Shown here in pieces: positions 1 through 8,965 of a stretch of 64,000 bases of DNA. The notes beneath the pieces are model-generated. The model ran no database searches and was not told the DNA's origin. It saw nothing but the letters and a program-made list of their open reading frames with translations. Source of the DNA: Alloscardovia criceti DSM 17774 (lineage in GTDB: Bacteria > Actinomycetota > Actinomycetes > Actinomycetales > Bifidobacteriaceae). The translations under genes and the position numbers were made by a program. The stretch lies in the NCBI RefSeq assembly GCF_000376885.1, contig NZ_AQXR01000010.1:186001-250000 (forward strand), written 5' to 3'. Every line of letters begins with the position of its first letter. Within the stretch, counting starts at the first letter, position 1.

Positions 1-752
1 AGCTGATGGCAAAAATTCCGACGATTATCGCCACCTTTACGCGGCTACGTCAGGGCTTGTCTCCTATTGCGCCGCGTCAAGATCTGGGTTTTGCAGCAAA
101 CTTCCTCTATATGCTCAACGGTAAAGAGCCTGAGCCTTTGCAGGAAGAGGCGTTAAACAAGGCTCTGATTTTGCATGCCGATCATGAGCTCAATGCTTCC
201 ACCTTTGCAGCTCGCGTCTGTGCATCCACCTTGAGCGATATCTACTCCTGTGTCACCACCGCCATCGGCACCTTGAAGGGACCTTTGCATGGTGGCGCGA
301 ACGAGCGTGTGTTTGAAATGCTCAAGGAAATTCGCGAGCAGGGCGATGTCTCCGGATATTTGCAGCGCAAGTTGAATTCTGAAGAAAAGATCATGGGCTT
401 TGGTCATCGTGTGTACAAAACTCAAGATCCGCGCGAAAAATATCTGCGCGCTATGGCCGAGCAGCTGACCAAGGATACGGATGATGAGATTTACTATCAG
501 CTGTCCTTGGAAATCGAAGATTATATGAAGCATACGAAGGGTTTGATCCCCAATGTGGACTTCTACTCCGCTACGGTGTATCACAGCTTGGGCATTGACC
601 GTCATATTTTCACCTTGATTTTTGCAATGAGCCGCGTATCCGGATGGATTGCGCATATTCAAGAGCAGCAGAAAAATAATAAGCTCATTCGCCCACGCTC
701 GCAGTATGTGGGTGCAACGGGACTAGAGTACATTCCTATTGGAAAGAGATAA
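1..752 (+). CDS. gltA: Citrate synthase, C-terminal part (5' end outside window)
   Basis: Condenses oxaloacetate and acetyl-CoA to citrate in the cytoplasm. The frame is open back to the window edge (the codon before the first ATG at position 6 is CTG), so the gene starts upstream; about 250 of the usual 370-430 residues are visible. The three catalytic positions of the family are present: His in [10 protein letters not shown], His in [13 protein letters not shown] and Asp in [20 protein letters not shown], part of the conserved core, is also there. It ends 2 bases before icd, so the two form an operon supplying 2-oxoglutarate for glutamate; aconitase may lie further upstream. The motifs make the family secure; the exact class (citrate versus methylcitrate synthase) is inferred from the icd neighbour. 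Confidence 0.95.
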   Translation, partial: LMAKIPTIIATFTRLRQGLSPIAPRQDLGFAANFLYMLNGKEPEPLQEEALNKALILHADHELNASTFAARVCASTLSDIYSCVTTAIGTLKGPLHGGANERVFEMLKEIREQGDVSGYLQRKLNSEEKIMGFGHRVYKTQDPREKYLRAMAEQLTKDTDDEIYYQLSLEIEDYMKHTKGLIPNVDFYSATVYHSLGIDRHIFTLIFAMSRVSGWIAHIQEQQKNNKLIRPRSQYVGATGLEYIPIGKR

Positions 753-754
753 GC

Positions 755-1930
755 ATGACTTTAATTCGTATGGATGAGGGCAAACTGGTCGTTCCGAATG
801 ATCCAACCATTGGATACATCGAAGGTGACGGCATCGGCGCAGATATTTGGACCAGCGCTCAACGTGTGTTTGATGCCGCTGTACAAGTCGTCTCACAGGG
901 CCAGCGCTCTGTGCAGTGGACGGAGCTATTGGCGGGCAAGAAGGCGCGTGCACAGGTGGGAACCAGCTTGCCGGAGGACACCATTACCGCTATTAAAAAC
1001 AGCATGGTGGCCATTAAGGGGCCACTGGAAACGCCGGTAGGTGAAGGCATTCGCTCCTTGAATGTGGCATTGCGTCAGGAATTGGATTTGTTTGCGTGCG
1101 TACGCCCAGTACGTTATTTCCCGGGCATCGAAAGCCCTCTGAAGAATCCTGAAAAAACGGATATCACCATTTTTAGGGAAAATACGGAGGATATTTATGC
1201 GGGTATCGAATGGGAAGCGGACACGGATGAAGTGCGCACCGTTATCGGCTTTCTGCAGCACACCATGCATGTAACGAAGATTCGTTTCCCTCACAGCAGC
1301 AGCATTGGCATTAAGCCAATTTCTCGCGAAGGTAGCGAAAGATTAATTCGCAGTGCCATCGAGTATGCGCTGGATAAGGGCTTGCGTCACGTCACGTTGG
1401 TGCATAAAGGCAATATTCAGAAGTTTACGGAGGGCGGCTTCCGCAAGTGGGGTTACGAGCTGGCGGAGCGCGAATTTGCCGATGAATTAGCTAGTGGCAA
1501 GCTGGAGATAAACGATATCATCGCCGATAATTTCCTGCAGCAGATCCTGTTAAAGCCGGAACGCTTCGATGTGGTGGCTTTGACAAATCTCAATGGTGAT
1601 TATGCGAGCGATGCTTTGGCGGCCCAGGTGGGTGGCATCGGCATTTCACCAGGTGCAAATATCAACTATCATACGGGTCACGCCATTTTCGAGGCGACCC
1701 ACGGTACGGCCCCGGATATTGCAGGCAAGAATATAGCTAACCCCAGCTCTTTGTTGCTATCCGGGTGCATGATGTTTGACTATATCGGCTGGAAAGATGT
1801 GGCCGATGCCATCCGTACGGCCTTGGAAAAGACGTTCGCAGATGGTCAATTCACCACGGATCTCGCCGATGGCGTGCACGAGCCCTTGAGCACGACGGCT
1901 TTTGCTCAGGCGATTATTGCACATCTCTAA
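755..1930 (+). CDS. icd: Isocitrate dehydrogenase, predicted NAD-dependent
   Basis: Oxidatively decarboxylates isocitrate to 2-oxoglutarate. 391 residues of the beta-decarboxylating dehydrogenase family. The substrate loop GEGIRSLNVALRQ carries the Ser and Asn that bind isocitrate, followed by the Arg cluster in CVRPVRYF; GDYASDALAAQVGG supplies metal-binding Asp residues. In the cofactor loop HGTAPDIAGKNIANP, the E. coli positions Lys344, Tyr345 and Val351 are Asp, Ile and Ala, the set known to favour NAD over NADP. Starts 2 bases after the citrate synthase stop. As I remember it, the sequence is very close to the NAD-type enzyme of oral streptococci, which suggests transfer; this has not been tested by search. 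Confidence 0.97.
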   Translation: MTLIRMDEGKLVVPNDPTIGYIEGDGIGADIWTSAQRVFDAAVQVVSQGQRSVQWTELLAGKKARAQVGTSLPEDTITAIKNSMVAIKGPLETPVGEGIRSLNVALRQELDLFACVRPVRYFPGIESPLKNPEKTDITIFRENTEDIYAGIEWEADTDEVRTVIGFLQHTMHVTKIRFPHSSSIGIKPISREGSERLIRSAIEYALDKGLRHVTLVHKGNIQKFTEGGFRKWGYELAEREFADELASGKLEINDIIADNFLQQILLKPERFDVVALTNLNGDYASDALAAQVGGIGISPGANINYHTGHAIFEATHGTAPDIAGKNIANPSSLLLSGCMMFDYIGWKDVADAIRTALEKTFADGQFTTDLADGVHEPLSTTAFAQAIIAHL

Positions 1931-1952
1931 GCCCTTGCGTTCTATAAACTCC

Positions 1953-1990
1953 GTGCCCGGTGTGATGCTGAAAAACATCAGACCGGGCAC
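1953..1990. terminator. Stem-loop between convergent icd and dgt
   Basis: The arms GTGCCCGGT and ACCGGGCAC, extended by TGATG/CATCA around a CTGAAAAA loop, make a nearly perfect 14-bp stem 22 bases after the icd stop. The 3' side is only moderately T-rich. It sits between convergent genes and probably serves both. Confidence 0.75.
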
Positions 1991-2014
1991 CTGTTTATAT
2001 ATACAGCTTATTCG

Positions 2015-3286
2015 TTATTCGCAGGCGATAGCATGCAAACTCATGGCCGAATTATCCGTCAAGCTGGCCACCTGATCGATGGCGACACGCAGTTTTTCAT
2101 CTTCTGAGCCCGCTTCCAGCCAATCTTGCACAAATTGCGGCTCTAGCAAAGCGCTTGGCTCGGTTTTCGAAGACATGAGCACCTCGACCAAATCCTCAAT
2201 AATTTTGGTCTGTGTGTGGCGGAAGGACTCGTGCTCGCGCGGCTCCATGACGGAGTACACGGCGAGACCTTTTAAGAAGGTGATTTCATACGCCGTCTCT
2301 TCCGGCACCACTACGTTGGCACTATAGCGTGTCAAATTGCCAGAACCGTAGGTTTCACGTGTTTCACGCTCCACTGAGCTGGCAAAACGGCCAATCATTT
2401 TAGAGGTTATATTTTTCAGCTTTGCAAGCGAGCTGCGTGTGCCGTCAAAGGTGTGTGGCAGGAGCCGCGCCTCTTCCAGTCGATGATGCGCTTGGACCAG
2501 CTTGTCCGCATCCCATTTTTCACCATACCAATCATGGATACAAGCCACGGTAGAGTCGATCACATCTGCGGCATGCAAATCCTCTGTTTCTAAGGATTGC
2601 GCAACGATAGCATCCTCTAAATCGTGCACGGAGTAAGCGATATCATCCGATAAATCCATAATTTGCGTTTCCATAGGCTTAGCAAATTGAGGCGCATTAT
2701 TGTCCTGCTTGAGCCACAAAAAAACGTCAATGTCTTCTTCATATACACAGAATTTATTACCCTTGGAACCATCGGGATGATGCAAGCCTTGCTCATGTGT
2801 CCACGGATACTTGGTGGCCGCATCCAAAGCGGCACGCGTGAGATTAATGCCGGCTGCGCGTCCATCTTCACGTATGACTTTTGGTTCCAGACGGGTCAGC
2901 AATCTAAAAGTTTGTGCGTTGCCTTCAAATCCGCCAATATTGCGAGAAATGTCCATAAGCACGGCTTCGCCGTTATGCCCAAACGGCGGATGTCCTAAAT
3001 CATGCGCGAGGCAGGCGCAATCCACCACGTCGGGATTGCACCCAAAAATTTCGGCTATTTGGCGGCCAATTTGAGCCACTTCTAAAGAATGCGTCAAGCG
3101 GGTGCGTGCAAAATCATCCGTACCCGCTACGAGTACTTGGGTTTTGGATCCCAGTCGTCGCAAGGCAGAAGAATGCACTACGCGAGCACGGTCCCGTTCA
3201 AATGCTGTACGGTTTTTGGACTTCGAACTTTCTGGTGACCAACGTTCCTCATCGTAATGCGTATATCCTTCTTGCAACTGTGTCAT
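2015..3286 (-). CDS. dgt: Deoxyguanosinetriphosphate triphosphohydrolase-like HD protein
   Basis: Splits dNTPs into deoxynucleoside and triphosphate, or has a related nucleotide-clearing role. 423 residues. The HD-domain metal ligands are visible: His66 in RLTHSLEVA, His95-Asp96 in CLAHDLGHPPFGHNGE, and a later Asp in DLSDDIAYSVHDLED near 215. RVVHSSALRRLGSKTQV is the conserved N-terminal block of this family. The ATG overlaps the alr stop by four bases (ATGA), so translation is coupled to alr. The family is secure; substrate range is not, since many bacterial members are not strict dGTPases. Confidence 0.92.
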   Translation of the reverse strand: MTQLQEGYTHYDEERWSPESSKSKNRTAFERDRARVVHSSALRRLGSKTQVLVAGTDDFARTRLTHSLEVAQIGRQIAEIFGCNPDVVDCACLAHDLGHPPFGHNGEAVLMDISRNIGGFEGNAQTFRLLTRLEPKVIREDGRAAGINLTRAALDAATKYPWTHEQGLHHPDGSKGNKFCVYEEDIDVFLWLKQDNNAPQFAKPMETQIMDLSDDIAYSVHDLEDAIVAQSLETEDLHAADVIDSTVACIHDWYGEKWDADKLVQAHHRLEEARLLPHTFDGTRSSLAKLKNITSKMIGRFASSVERETRETYGSGNLTRYSANVVVPEETAYEITFLKGLAVYSVMEPREHESFRHTQTKIIEDLVEVLMSSKTEPSALLEPQFVQDWLEAGSEDEKLRVAIDQVASLTDNSAMSLHAIACE

Positions 3287-4671
3287 GAAATAATTCTTTC
3301 CGGTACGACCGACTCTATCAATGCGATATCCTCAGGGCTGAAAAGCTCATACGCCCCGAAATACAAGCGTGGGATGCGATTGCGTAGGCAGGTAAAAATT
3401 TCGTAACTGATGGTATCGGCGCTCCGTGCCCAATCATCTGCCGTGGGTTCGCCGAAGACTTCACCTTTTCCAGGACCAAAAAGCTTGACGGTATCGCCCT
3501 CTTGGATGCCCATCTGTGCAGCCGAACCTTGCAAATCCAGCACGGACTGATCCATGCACACGCGGCCCGAAATATGCACCACCTTCGTGCTGCCATCTTG
3601 CAAACGAACCTGCACAGGGCCACCCCTATGCTGTGTGCGCTGAGAACCCAGAGGATTGAAGCCCGAAGCGCTGCGGTGGATACCATCGGCATATCCCACA
3701 GGCATGTCTGCGGTGCTCGTATCCTGCTCGGTAATGTAGGTGCGCCCATAGGAAATGCCATGCCCAGCAGGCAAATTCTTGATGGTGCCCAGCTGTGCTT
3801 GCATGGTCATGGCTGGCTTCAAGCCGAAATCCTCCGGCGTGCCCATGGCCTTGTCTGGCTCGTACCCATACAAACCAATGCCCGGGCGGACGAGTTCAAA
3901 ATAAATTTCTGGACGTGTCAGGGTCGCGGCGGTATTCGCCAGATGCCGAATGCGCACCTTAATGCCCTCGTCGCGCAACAAATCCACCATGGTATTGAAA
4001 TTGCGAATCTGCATTTCTGTAACGTCCCGCGCATCCTCGTCTTGAGGCGCATCCGCTACCGCCAGATGACTCATAGCTCCGACGACATCGATAGCTCCCT
4101 TGCGCATTTCCTGACGCAAAGCGCTAATGGCTTGAGGCAGCTCCTTAAGCGTAAAGCCATTGCGTCCAAAACCCGTTTCTAGCTGTACATGGACGCTTGC
4201 CTGCTTGCCTATTTCTGTAGCCGCCTCAGCCACGCGGTGAATATCTTGTACCGACCCGACCGCGATATCGATATCATGGTCGATTAACTGCGCAAACGGC
4301 GCAGTATGCGCAGAAAACATCCAAGCCAGCACGTGTGCTCTATCCGGCCCAATGCCAGCTTTGCGCAATGCCAAGGCCTCGCGCGCCTGTGCCGTGCCTA
4401 GCCAGGTAGCACCACCTGCTAAAGCCGCCAAAGCCGAAGGAATCAGTCCATGTCCATACGCATCGGCCTTCACTACACCCATAACAGCGGGTGTGGGCAG
4501 GTTTTTCTTCGCTGTTTCAGCCTGCGTGAACGCCACCATGTGTGCCATATTGGCAGCCAAAGCATCCAATTGCACGAGCACTTGAGCCGGATATTCCGCT
4601 AAAGCAGCGTGGTAACGGGCGCGAGCCTCGGGTGTACGAAATTCTGGAAGTTCTACAGCACTAAGAGCCAT
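3283..4671 (-). CDS. alr: Alanine racemase
   Basis: PLP enzyme interconverting L- and D-alanine for peptidoglycan. 462 residues, longer than the usual 360-390, partly through an extended N-terminus. The PLP lysine is Lys68 in VMGVVKADAYGHGL. The second catalytic base is Tyr in HGISYGRTY near residue 310. HLANTAATL and RPGIGLYGYEP are conserved barrel and PLP-phosphate segments. Upstream is AGTAAAGA rather than a strong ribosome-binding site. It is the first gene of a pair with dgt. Confidence 0.96.
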   Translation of the reverse strand: MALSAVELPEFRTPEARARYHAALAEYPAQVLVQLDALAANMAHMVAFTQAETAKKNLPTPAVMGVVKADAYGHGLIPSALAALAGGATWLGTAQAREALALRKAGIGPDRAHVLAWMFSAHTAPFAQLIDHDIDIAVGSVQDIHRVAEAATEIGKQASVHVQLETGFGRNGFTLKELPQAISALRQEMRKGAIDVVGAMSHLAVADAPQDEDARDVTEMQIRNFNTMVDLLRDEGIKVRIRHLANTAATLTRPEIYFELVRPGIGLYGYEPDKAMGTPEDFGLKPAMTMQAQLGTIKNLPAGHGISYGRTYITEQDTSTADMPVGYADGIHRSASGFNPLGSQRTQHRGGPVQVRLQDGSTKVVHISGRVCMDQSVLDLQGSAAQMGIQEGDTVKLFGPGKGEVFGEPTADDWARSADTISYEIFTCLRNRIPRLYFGAYELFSPEDIALIESVVPERIIS

Positions 4672-4744
4672 TCTTTACTAGTTTCTCTTGTCGGTATCGT
4701 TTATTGAATTCTAAGCAATCCAATAATTATCTGTGTGTCTCAAT

Positions 4745-5239
4745 CTACTCGACAATCTTACGCTCAAACGCGTCGGAGCTAATACCCTGTTCCAAGATGA
4801 GCTTGCTCCACTCTTTCGCGGAGAACAAGGAATGATCCTTGTAATTGCCACAGGTTTCCTTCGTCGTGGCAGGCACATCTTCCCACGTAGCTTCATAGGC
4901 GATGAATTCCAAGGATTCTTTGACCGCACGCGCTACGTCCTCGGTGGAATGCTCACCCCACGCCAACAAATGGAAGCCTGTACGGCAGCCGAACGGTGAG
5001 CAATCGATATAGCCCGGAATGCGCTTGCGTAAGGTGACGGCGATGGTGTGCTCGATGGTGTGCAAACCAGCCGTTGGAATGGAATCCTCGTTTGGCTGAA
5101 CCAGACGTACGTCATAGTTGGAAATCACATCGCCACGCTCACCGCTCTGTGTATCAATCAGACGCACATAGGGAGCCTTTACCGCTGTGTGATCGAGACT
5201 AAAGCTTTCTGGCATTACATCCTGAGTTGGTTCGGTCAT
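4745..5239 (-). CDS. luxS: S-ribosylhomocysteine lyase LuxS
   Basis: Cleaves S-ribosylhomocysteine to homocysteine and DPD, the precursor of autoinducer-2, within the activated methyl cycle. 164 residues from the chosen ATG, close to the family norm. Iron ligands are in LHTIEHTIA (His60, His64, with Glu63 between), the active Cys is in [11 protein letters not shown] (about Cys85), and the third ligand is in [10 protein letters not shown] (about Cys130). ATG at 5239 was preferred over in-frame codons at 5245 and 5281 because TAAGG stands 6 bases before it. Transcribed alone. Confidence 0.96.
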   Translation of the reverse strand: MTEPTQDVMPESFSLDHTAVKAPYVRLIDTQSGERGDVISNYDVRLVQPNEDSIPTAGLHTIEHTIAVTLRKRIPGYIDCSPFGCRTGFHLLAWGEHSTEDVARAVKESLEFIAYEATWEDVPATTKETCGNYKDHSLFSAKEWSKLILEQGISSDAFERKIVE

Positions 5240-5314
5240 ATTCATCCTTAAGATTAAAAATTCTTCGCTCAATGTGCGCAATGCGGCTATTTTCTCGCAT
5301 TACCGCACAGCTTT

Positions 5315-5355
5315 ATTATATGTGAATGAACTAACCTCCTTGAGAAATTTTCTCA
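5315..5355 (-). promoter_or_regulatory. luxS promoter with palindrome
   Basis: A consensus -10 hexamer TATAAT (minus strand, 5315-5320) lies 76 bases before the luxS start. Over the -35 region sits TGAGAAA-N-TTTCTCA (5341-5355), a perfect 7-bp inverted repeat with one central base. No good TTGACA is present, which suits a promoter governed by a protein at the palindrome. The regulator is unknown. Confidence 0.55.
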
Positions 5356-5393
5356 TGGTTGTAAGCGCGTTCCATACACACTATGACGTGCAA

Positions 5394-5431
5394 AAGGGTG
5401 CTTCACACAACTGCTTGTATGAAGCACCCTT
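5394..5431 (-). terminator. Terminator of the sugar-binding protein gene
   Basis: AAGGGTGCTTCA and TGAAGCACCCTT form a perfect 12-bp stem with a 14-base loop. On the minus strand the stem is followed by TTTT. It is 32 bases after the stop of the binding-protein gene. Confidence 0.88.
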
Positions 5432-5463
5432 GGGAGGAGATGAAATCTGAGAAGTTATATTAA

Positions 5464-6813
5464 TTACTCGTTGACAGTATAGCCTTGCTGCTTTGCATAG
5501 CTGATGAGATCATCCTGCCATGCCTTCACACCATCAGAGAGCTTTTGGTTACCCGTATAGGATGCGCCTACAAAGTCGCCGAACTTACCGCGAGCATAGA
5601 CCTCGAATGGCAGGAAGGTGTAGCCGGAGCGTACGTTCTTAGCAGCTTTAGCCAACTCTTCGTTGAACTTCTGTCCGCCGAAGTACTCATGCGCATTGCC
5701 ATCCGCATCCGTCAAAGACGTCTGGTTGAGGAAGCTCTCAGAAGCCAAAGTGTCATTATCAGCTGGGAATGCGCCACCCTCTACGCGAGTAGCAATACCA
5801 TCCTTGTTGTGGCAAGCATACTCGATGTACTTGTATGCTGCTGCAACCTTGGCAGAGTCATCGCTCTTGATGATGGCGAAGGAGGAGCCACCGGACTCGG
5901 AGTTCACTGCAGAGCCGTCGGAGGTTGGCATCTGGGTTACACGCCACTTGCCGTCACCATCTGGAGCACCAGACAAGAGGTTGTATGGCATCCACGCACC
6001 AATGAGCAAAGAAGCAATAGAGCCATTGTTCAAGCCCTTATTCCAGTCATCAGTCCAGCCAGCCGTCTTCGTATCGATCAAATCTTCATCGATGAGCTTC
6101 TGCCAGAAGTCTTCAAACTCCTGGACCTTTTCATCCGAAGTCAGCTTGATGGAAACGCTCTTGCCATCAGCGGAGGTGGTAAATGGCTTTGCACCGTTCT
6201 GCCAAGTCATGGAATCGAAGAAGCCTGCATCGCCAGAATCGGAGGTGATATAAGAACCGGTTTCGCGAATCTTCTTCGCTGCCTCATAGAACTGATCCCA
6301 GGTTGTCACCTGCGTTGGATCGACGCCAGCCTTATCGAAGACTTCCTTGTTGTAGAACCACGCCATTGGGCCGGAATCCATAGGCAGACCATAAACACCG
6401 CCACTGATATTCACGGAAGACCAAGTACCTGGCGTGTAGAAGTCACTGTAATCCTTAGCACCCAAATCCGAAAGATCCTGCACATAACCACGGATGACGT
6501 ACTCTGGCAGAGCATAATACTCAATCTGAGCAATATCTGGAGCACCAGAGCCTGCCTGCATGGCATTGCTCAAACCCGTGTACTCATCCTTTGAGGTGCC
6601 GGCATTGACGACATTTACGGTAATATCTGGATTTTCTTTCTCAAAACCTGCGACGGTGCGAGCCACGGTGGAATCCCAAGCCCAGACCGTCAGGGTGGTC
6701 TTCCCATCAGAGCTTGTACTGTTTGCGCTACCAGAGCTTGAACCGCATGCAGCTAAAGATCCTAGCATTGCTACTGAACCAAGGACAGCAAGTGCCTTTT
6801 GACCAATCTTCAT
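5464..6813 (-). CDS. Carbohydrate ABC transporter solute-binding lipoprotein
   Basis: Extracytoplasmic sugar-binding protein of the MalE/COG1653 type. 449 residues. The N-terminus is a lipoprotein signal, MKIGQKALAVLGS through the lipobox LAAC, with the lipidated Cys at about 26, followed by a Ser-rich linker. Family blocks such as LTVWAWD, PDIAQIEYYALPEYV and PMDSGPMAWFYN (substrate-pocket region) are present. ATG at 6813 was chosen because AAAGGA precedes it by 6 bases. Two permease genes lie upstream on the same strand, but a 240-base gap with an operator-like palindrome separates them, so this gene probably has its own promoter. Substrate is likely a galactoside, judged from the neighbouring lacZ. 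Confidence 0.92.
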   Translation of the reverse strand: MKIGQKALAVLGSVAMLGSLAACGSSSGSANSTSSDGKTTLTVWAWDSTVARTVAGFEKENPDITVNVVNAGTSKDEYTGLSNAMQAGSGAPDIAQIEYYALPEYVIRGYVQDLSDLGAKDYSDFYTPGTWSSVNISGGVYGLPMDSGPMAWFYNKEVFDKAGVDPTQVTTWDQFYEAAKKIRETGSYITSDSGDAGFFDSMTWQNGAKPFTTSADGKSVSIKLTSDEKVQEFEDFWQKLIDEDLIDTKTAGWTDDWNKGLNNGSIASLLIGAWMPYNLLSGAPDGDGKWRVTQMPTSDGSAVNSESGGSSFAIIKSDDSAKVAAAYKYIEYACHNKDGIATRVEGGAFPADNDTLASESFLNQTSLTDADGNAHEYFGGQKFNEELAKAAKNVRSGYTFLPFEVYARGKFGDFVGASYTGNQKLSDGVKAWQDDLISYAKQQGYTVNE

Positions 6814-6943
6814 ATTGAGTCCTTTCTCAATCAAATCTTACGACAACGCTGATTTCTCCGCGATTTTTCACAACCAATCTTTATCGCGAATCAAACAGAG
6901 ACGTCAGTGTCTGTTTTGCCGTATGTTTAAAACGATAGCACTT

Positions 6944-6969
6944 CTGCAATGTTTGCGCAAACATTGCAG
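6944..6969. promoter_or_regulatory. Perfect 26-bp palindrome, probable LacI-family operator
   Basis: Half-site CTGCAATGTTTGC followed by its exact reverse complement, centred on TTTGCGCAAA with the central CG typical of LacI-family operators. It lies 130 bases before the start of the binding-protein gene. A degenerate copy occurs before the permease gene at 9093-9110. The likely ligand is the regulator encoded at 9226-10350. Confidence 0.75.
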
Positions 6970-7008
6970 GGTATTTTGTGCAAAAAATATTTTCTGTTAT
7001 ACGCAAGC

Positions 7009-7029
7009 GGCCGAGCATAAAGCCCGGCC
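7009..7029 (-). terminator. Hairpin after the permease gene
   Basis: GGCCG-A-GC and GC-C-CGGCC with a short AT loop, 25 bases after the second permease stop. There is no clean U-run next to it, so it may be a weak terminator or an mRNA-stabilising end between permease and binding-protein transcripts. Confidence 0.45.
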
Positions 7030-7053
7030 ACATACGAAGATATGTTGAGTTCT

Positions 7054-8034
7054 TTACTCCTTGACAGCACCCGCAGCCAAGCCAGACTGCCAGTACCTTT
7101 GCAAGCACAGGAAGGCAATAACCAAAGGAATAATCGTGATCAAAGAACCTGTAATGACCAAATTCTGAATAGGAATACCGCCGGAGGTCGCGGCCTGGCT
7201 CTTCCACTGATTCAAACCAATGGTCAGTGGATACCAGTTTGGATCTTTGATCATAATCATAGGCAGGAAGTAGTTATTCCACGTCGCCACAATGGTAAAC
7301 AGTGAAGTAGTTACGATGCCTGGAGATAGCAGCGGCAAGGAAATCTTCCAGAAGGTGTACAGCTCGCTCGCACCATCCACACGCGCCGCTTCCAGTAATT
7401 CCGTAGGTACGGACTGCTCGGAGAAAATCCACATCAGATACAAGCCAAACGGCGAAATTAAGGATGGGATAATCATAGCCCAAGGCGTATTGGTCATGCC
7501 CAACTTTGCAAACAGCAAGAACTGTGGCACAGCCAGCGCGATGCCCGGTACGGAAATGGAACCAATAATCACCGCAAACACAGCCTTACGTCCCGGGAAG
7601 CGGAACTTAGCCAAGGCATATCCACCCATAATGGCCAGCAATGTGGCGCCACCCGCACCGACAACCACATAGAGCAAAGTATTGAGCAACCAGCGCGTAA
7701 AGATGCCATCGTTGTAAGTAAAGACTTTGGCAATATTGTCAAAGAAGGCGAAACTATGACCGAAGCCCAAACCAAAGGTGGAGCTGAAGTCTGCTTGTGT
7801 CTTCGTAGAATTAATCAGCAAATAGGCGAAAGGAAAAAGGCAGTAAATCGCAAAAATAGCGCTGAGCACAGTCAAAGTAATGCTTCTGCGTGGATTGCTC
7901 ACATTGGCAAATCCTGCCTTCGCACTCCTCTTGCGCTCCGCTTTCTCGTCCGCCGCAATGCGCTTTTGACGCAGTTTTTCTGCTTTTCGTGCTGCTCGTT
8001 CTTGCTCACGAATACTCATCGTTGAATGTGTCAT
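7054..8034 (-). CDS. Sugar ABC transporter permease (MalG type)
   Basis: Inner-membrane permease, 326 residues from the ATG at 8034; a GTG nine bases upstream (8043) is an alternative start. A very basic cytoplasmic N-terminus of about 50 residues precedes about six membrane segments. The ATPase-docking EAA loop is EAARVDGASELYTFWKI-SLPLLSPG. It follows the MalF-type permease by 13 bases. No ATPase gene is nearby, so the pair probably uses a shared MsiK-like ATPase, as is common in Actinobacteria. Confidence 0.92.
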   Translation of the reverse strand: MTHSTMSIREQERAARKAEKLRQKRIAADEKAERKRSAKAGFANVSNPRRSITLTVLSAIFAIYCLFPFAYLLINSTKTQADFSSTFGLGFGHSFAFFDNIAKVFTYNDGIFTRWLLNTLLYVVVGAGGATLLAIMGGYALAKFRFPGRKAVFAVIIGSISVPGIALAVPQFLLFAKLGMTNTPWAMIIPSLISPFGLYLMWIFSEQSVPTELLEAARVDGASELYTFWKISLPLLSPGIVTTSLFTIVATWNNYFLPMIMIKDPNWYPLTIGLNQWKSQAATSGGIPIQNLVITGSLITIIPLVIAFLCLQRYWQSGLAAGAVKE

Positions 8035-8047
8035 GATCTTCACCGCC

Positions 8048-8965
8048 CTACTTCATCTGGTCTTTCATACTACGTAGCTGCACCGCATAAGCGATAGCCA
8101 TGGTGATAACCGCCATCACGATGGCCATAGCAGCCGCGTAATTACTTTGATTTCCAGAGAAGCTCAAATTGTAGGCATACATATTTGGTGTGTAATTGGT
8201 GGAAATGGCGTTGCCCGGCACCATATTCTGCAAAATCGATGGCTCATTAAACAGCTGGAAGCTACCGATAATGGAGAAGATAACCGTAATTGCCAGCGAG
8301 CCGCGCAGTTCCGGCAACTTAATAGCCTTCACAATGCCCCATTCGCTCGCTCCATCGATGGATGCTGCTTCATACAAGCTGTGAGGAATGGTGGAGAGCG
8401 AAGAATAGAAAATCAGCATGTTATAGCCGGTGTATTCCCAGGTCACAATATTTCCAATGGATGCAAGCAACATATTGGGCGCAAAGGCATCAAAACTCGT
8501 GCCAAATGCTTGGTTGAAGCTTCCCACCAGACCGTACTTAGCACCGTATGCAAAGCCCCAAATCAAGGTGGACACCACCGCAGGGACGGCATATGGCAAG
8601 AAGGTGCTGATGCGGAAAAACTTTGTGCCATGCAATTTCATGGAGTCCAAAGCCAAGGCCAGAGCCGCAGCCAAGAACAACATAATAGGCACCTGAACGA
8701 CGGTAAACAAAGCTACGCGCATCACAGCGGTCCAAAATTGCTGATCTTGGAATAGTCGTGCGTAGTTGTCGAGTCCTACGAAAACATTGCCGCCAATGAG
8801 TCGCTGCTGGAAAAAGCTAATGTAAATCGCATAAAAAATAGGGATAATGAATACGAATGCGAAAACTACCGCAAAAGGCCACATAAATTTCCAGCCACGC
8901 CAATCCGCCTTGTGTTTATTCACACGTGGCTGCGCAGCTGCGGTGCTCGATGTCTGTGCACTCAT
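8048..8965 (-). CDS. Sugar ABC transporter permease (MalF type)
   Basis: 305 residues with about six membrane helices, the first at FMWPFAVVFAFVFIIPIFYA. The EAA docking loop reads EAASIDGASEWGIVKAIKLP. The start is supported by GGAAGAGGAGCGCTAG before the ATG. First gene of the transport transcript, divergent from the LacI regulator across 260 bases, which implies common control of uptake and regulation. Confidence 0.93.
   Translation of the reverse strand: MSAQTSSTAAAQPRVNKHKADWRGWKFMWPFAVVFAFVFIIPIFYAIYISFFQQRLIGGNVFVGLDNYARLFQDQQFWTAVMRVALFTVVQVPIMLFLAAALALALDSMKLHGTKFFRISTFLPYAVPAVVSTLIWGFAYGAKYGLVGSFNQAFGTSFDAFAPNMLLASIGNIVTWEYTGYNMLIFYSSLSTIPHSLYEAASIDGASEWGIVKAIKLPELRGSLAITVIFSIIGSFQLFNEPSILQNMVPGNAISTNYTPNMYAYNLSFSGNQSNYAAAMAIVMAVITMAIAYAVQLRSMKDQMK

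Noticed and set aside
5355..5375. TGTAAGCG-like site in the luxS upstream region
   Set aside because: Only the left half (GTAAGCGC) matches the isomaltoside operator; the right half does not, so it is probably chance.
5485..6594. 369-codon frame antisense to the sugar-binding lipoprotein gene
   Set aside because: Fully overlaps a gene with a clear lipobox and ribosome-binding site; the product has no plausible motif.
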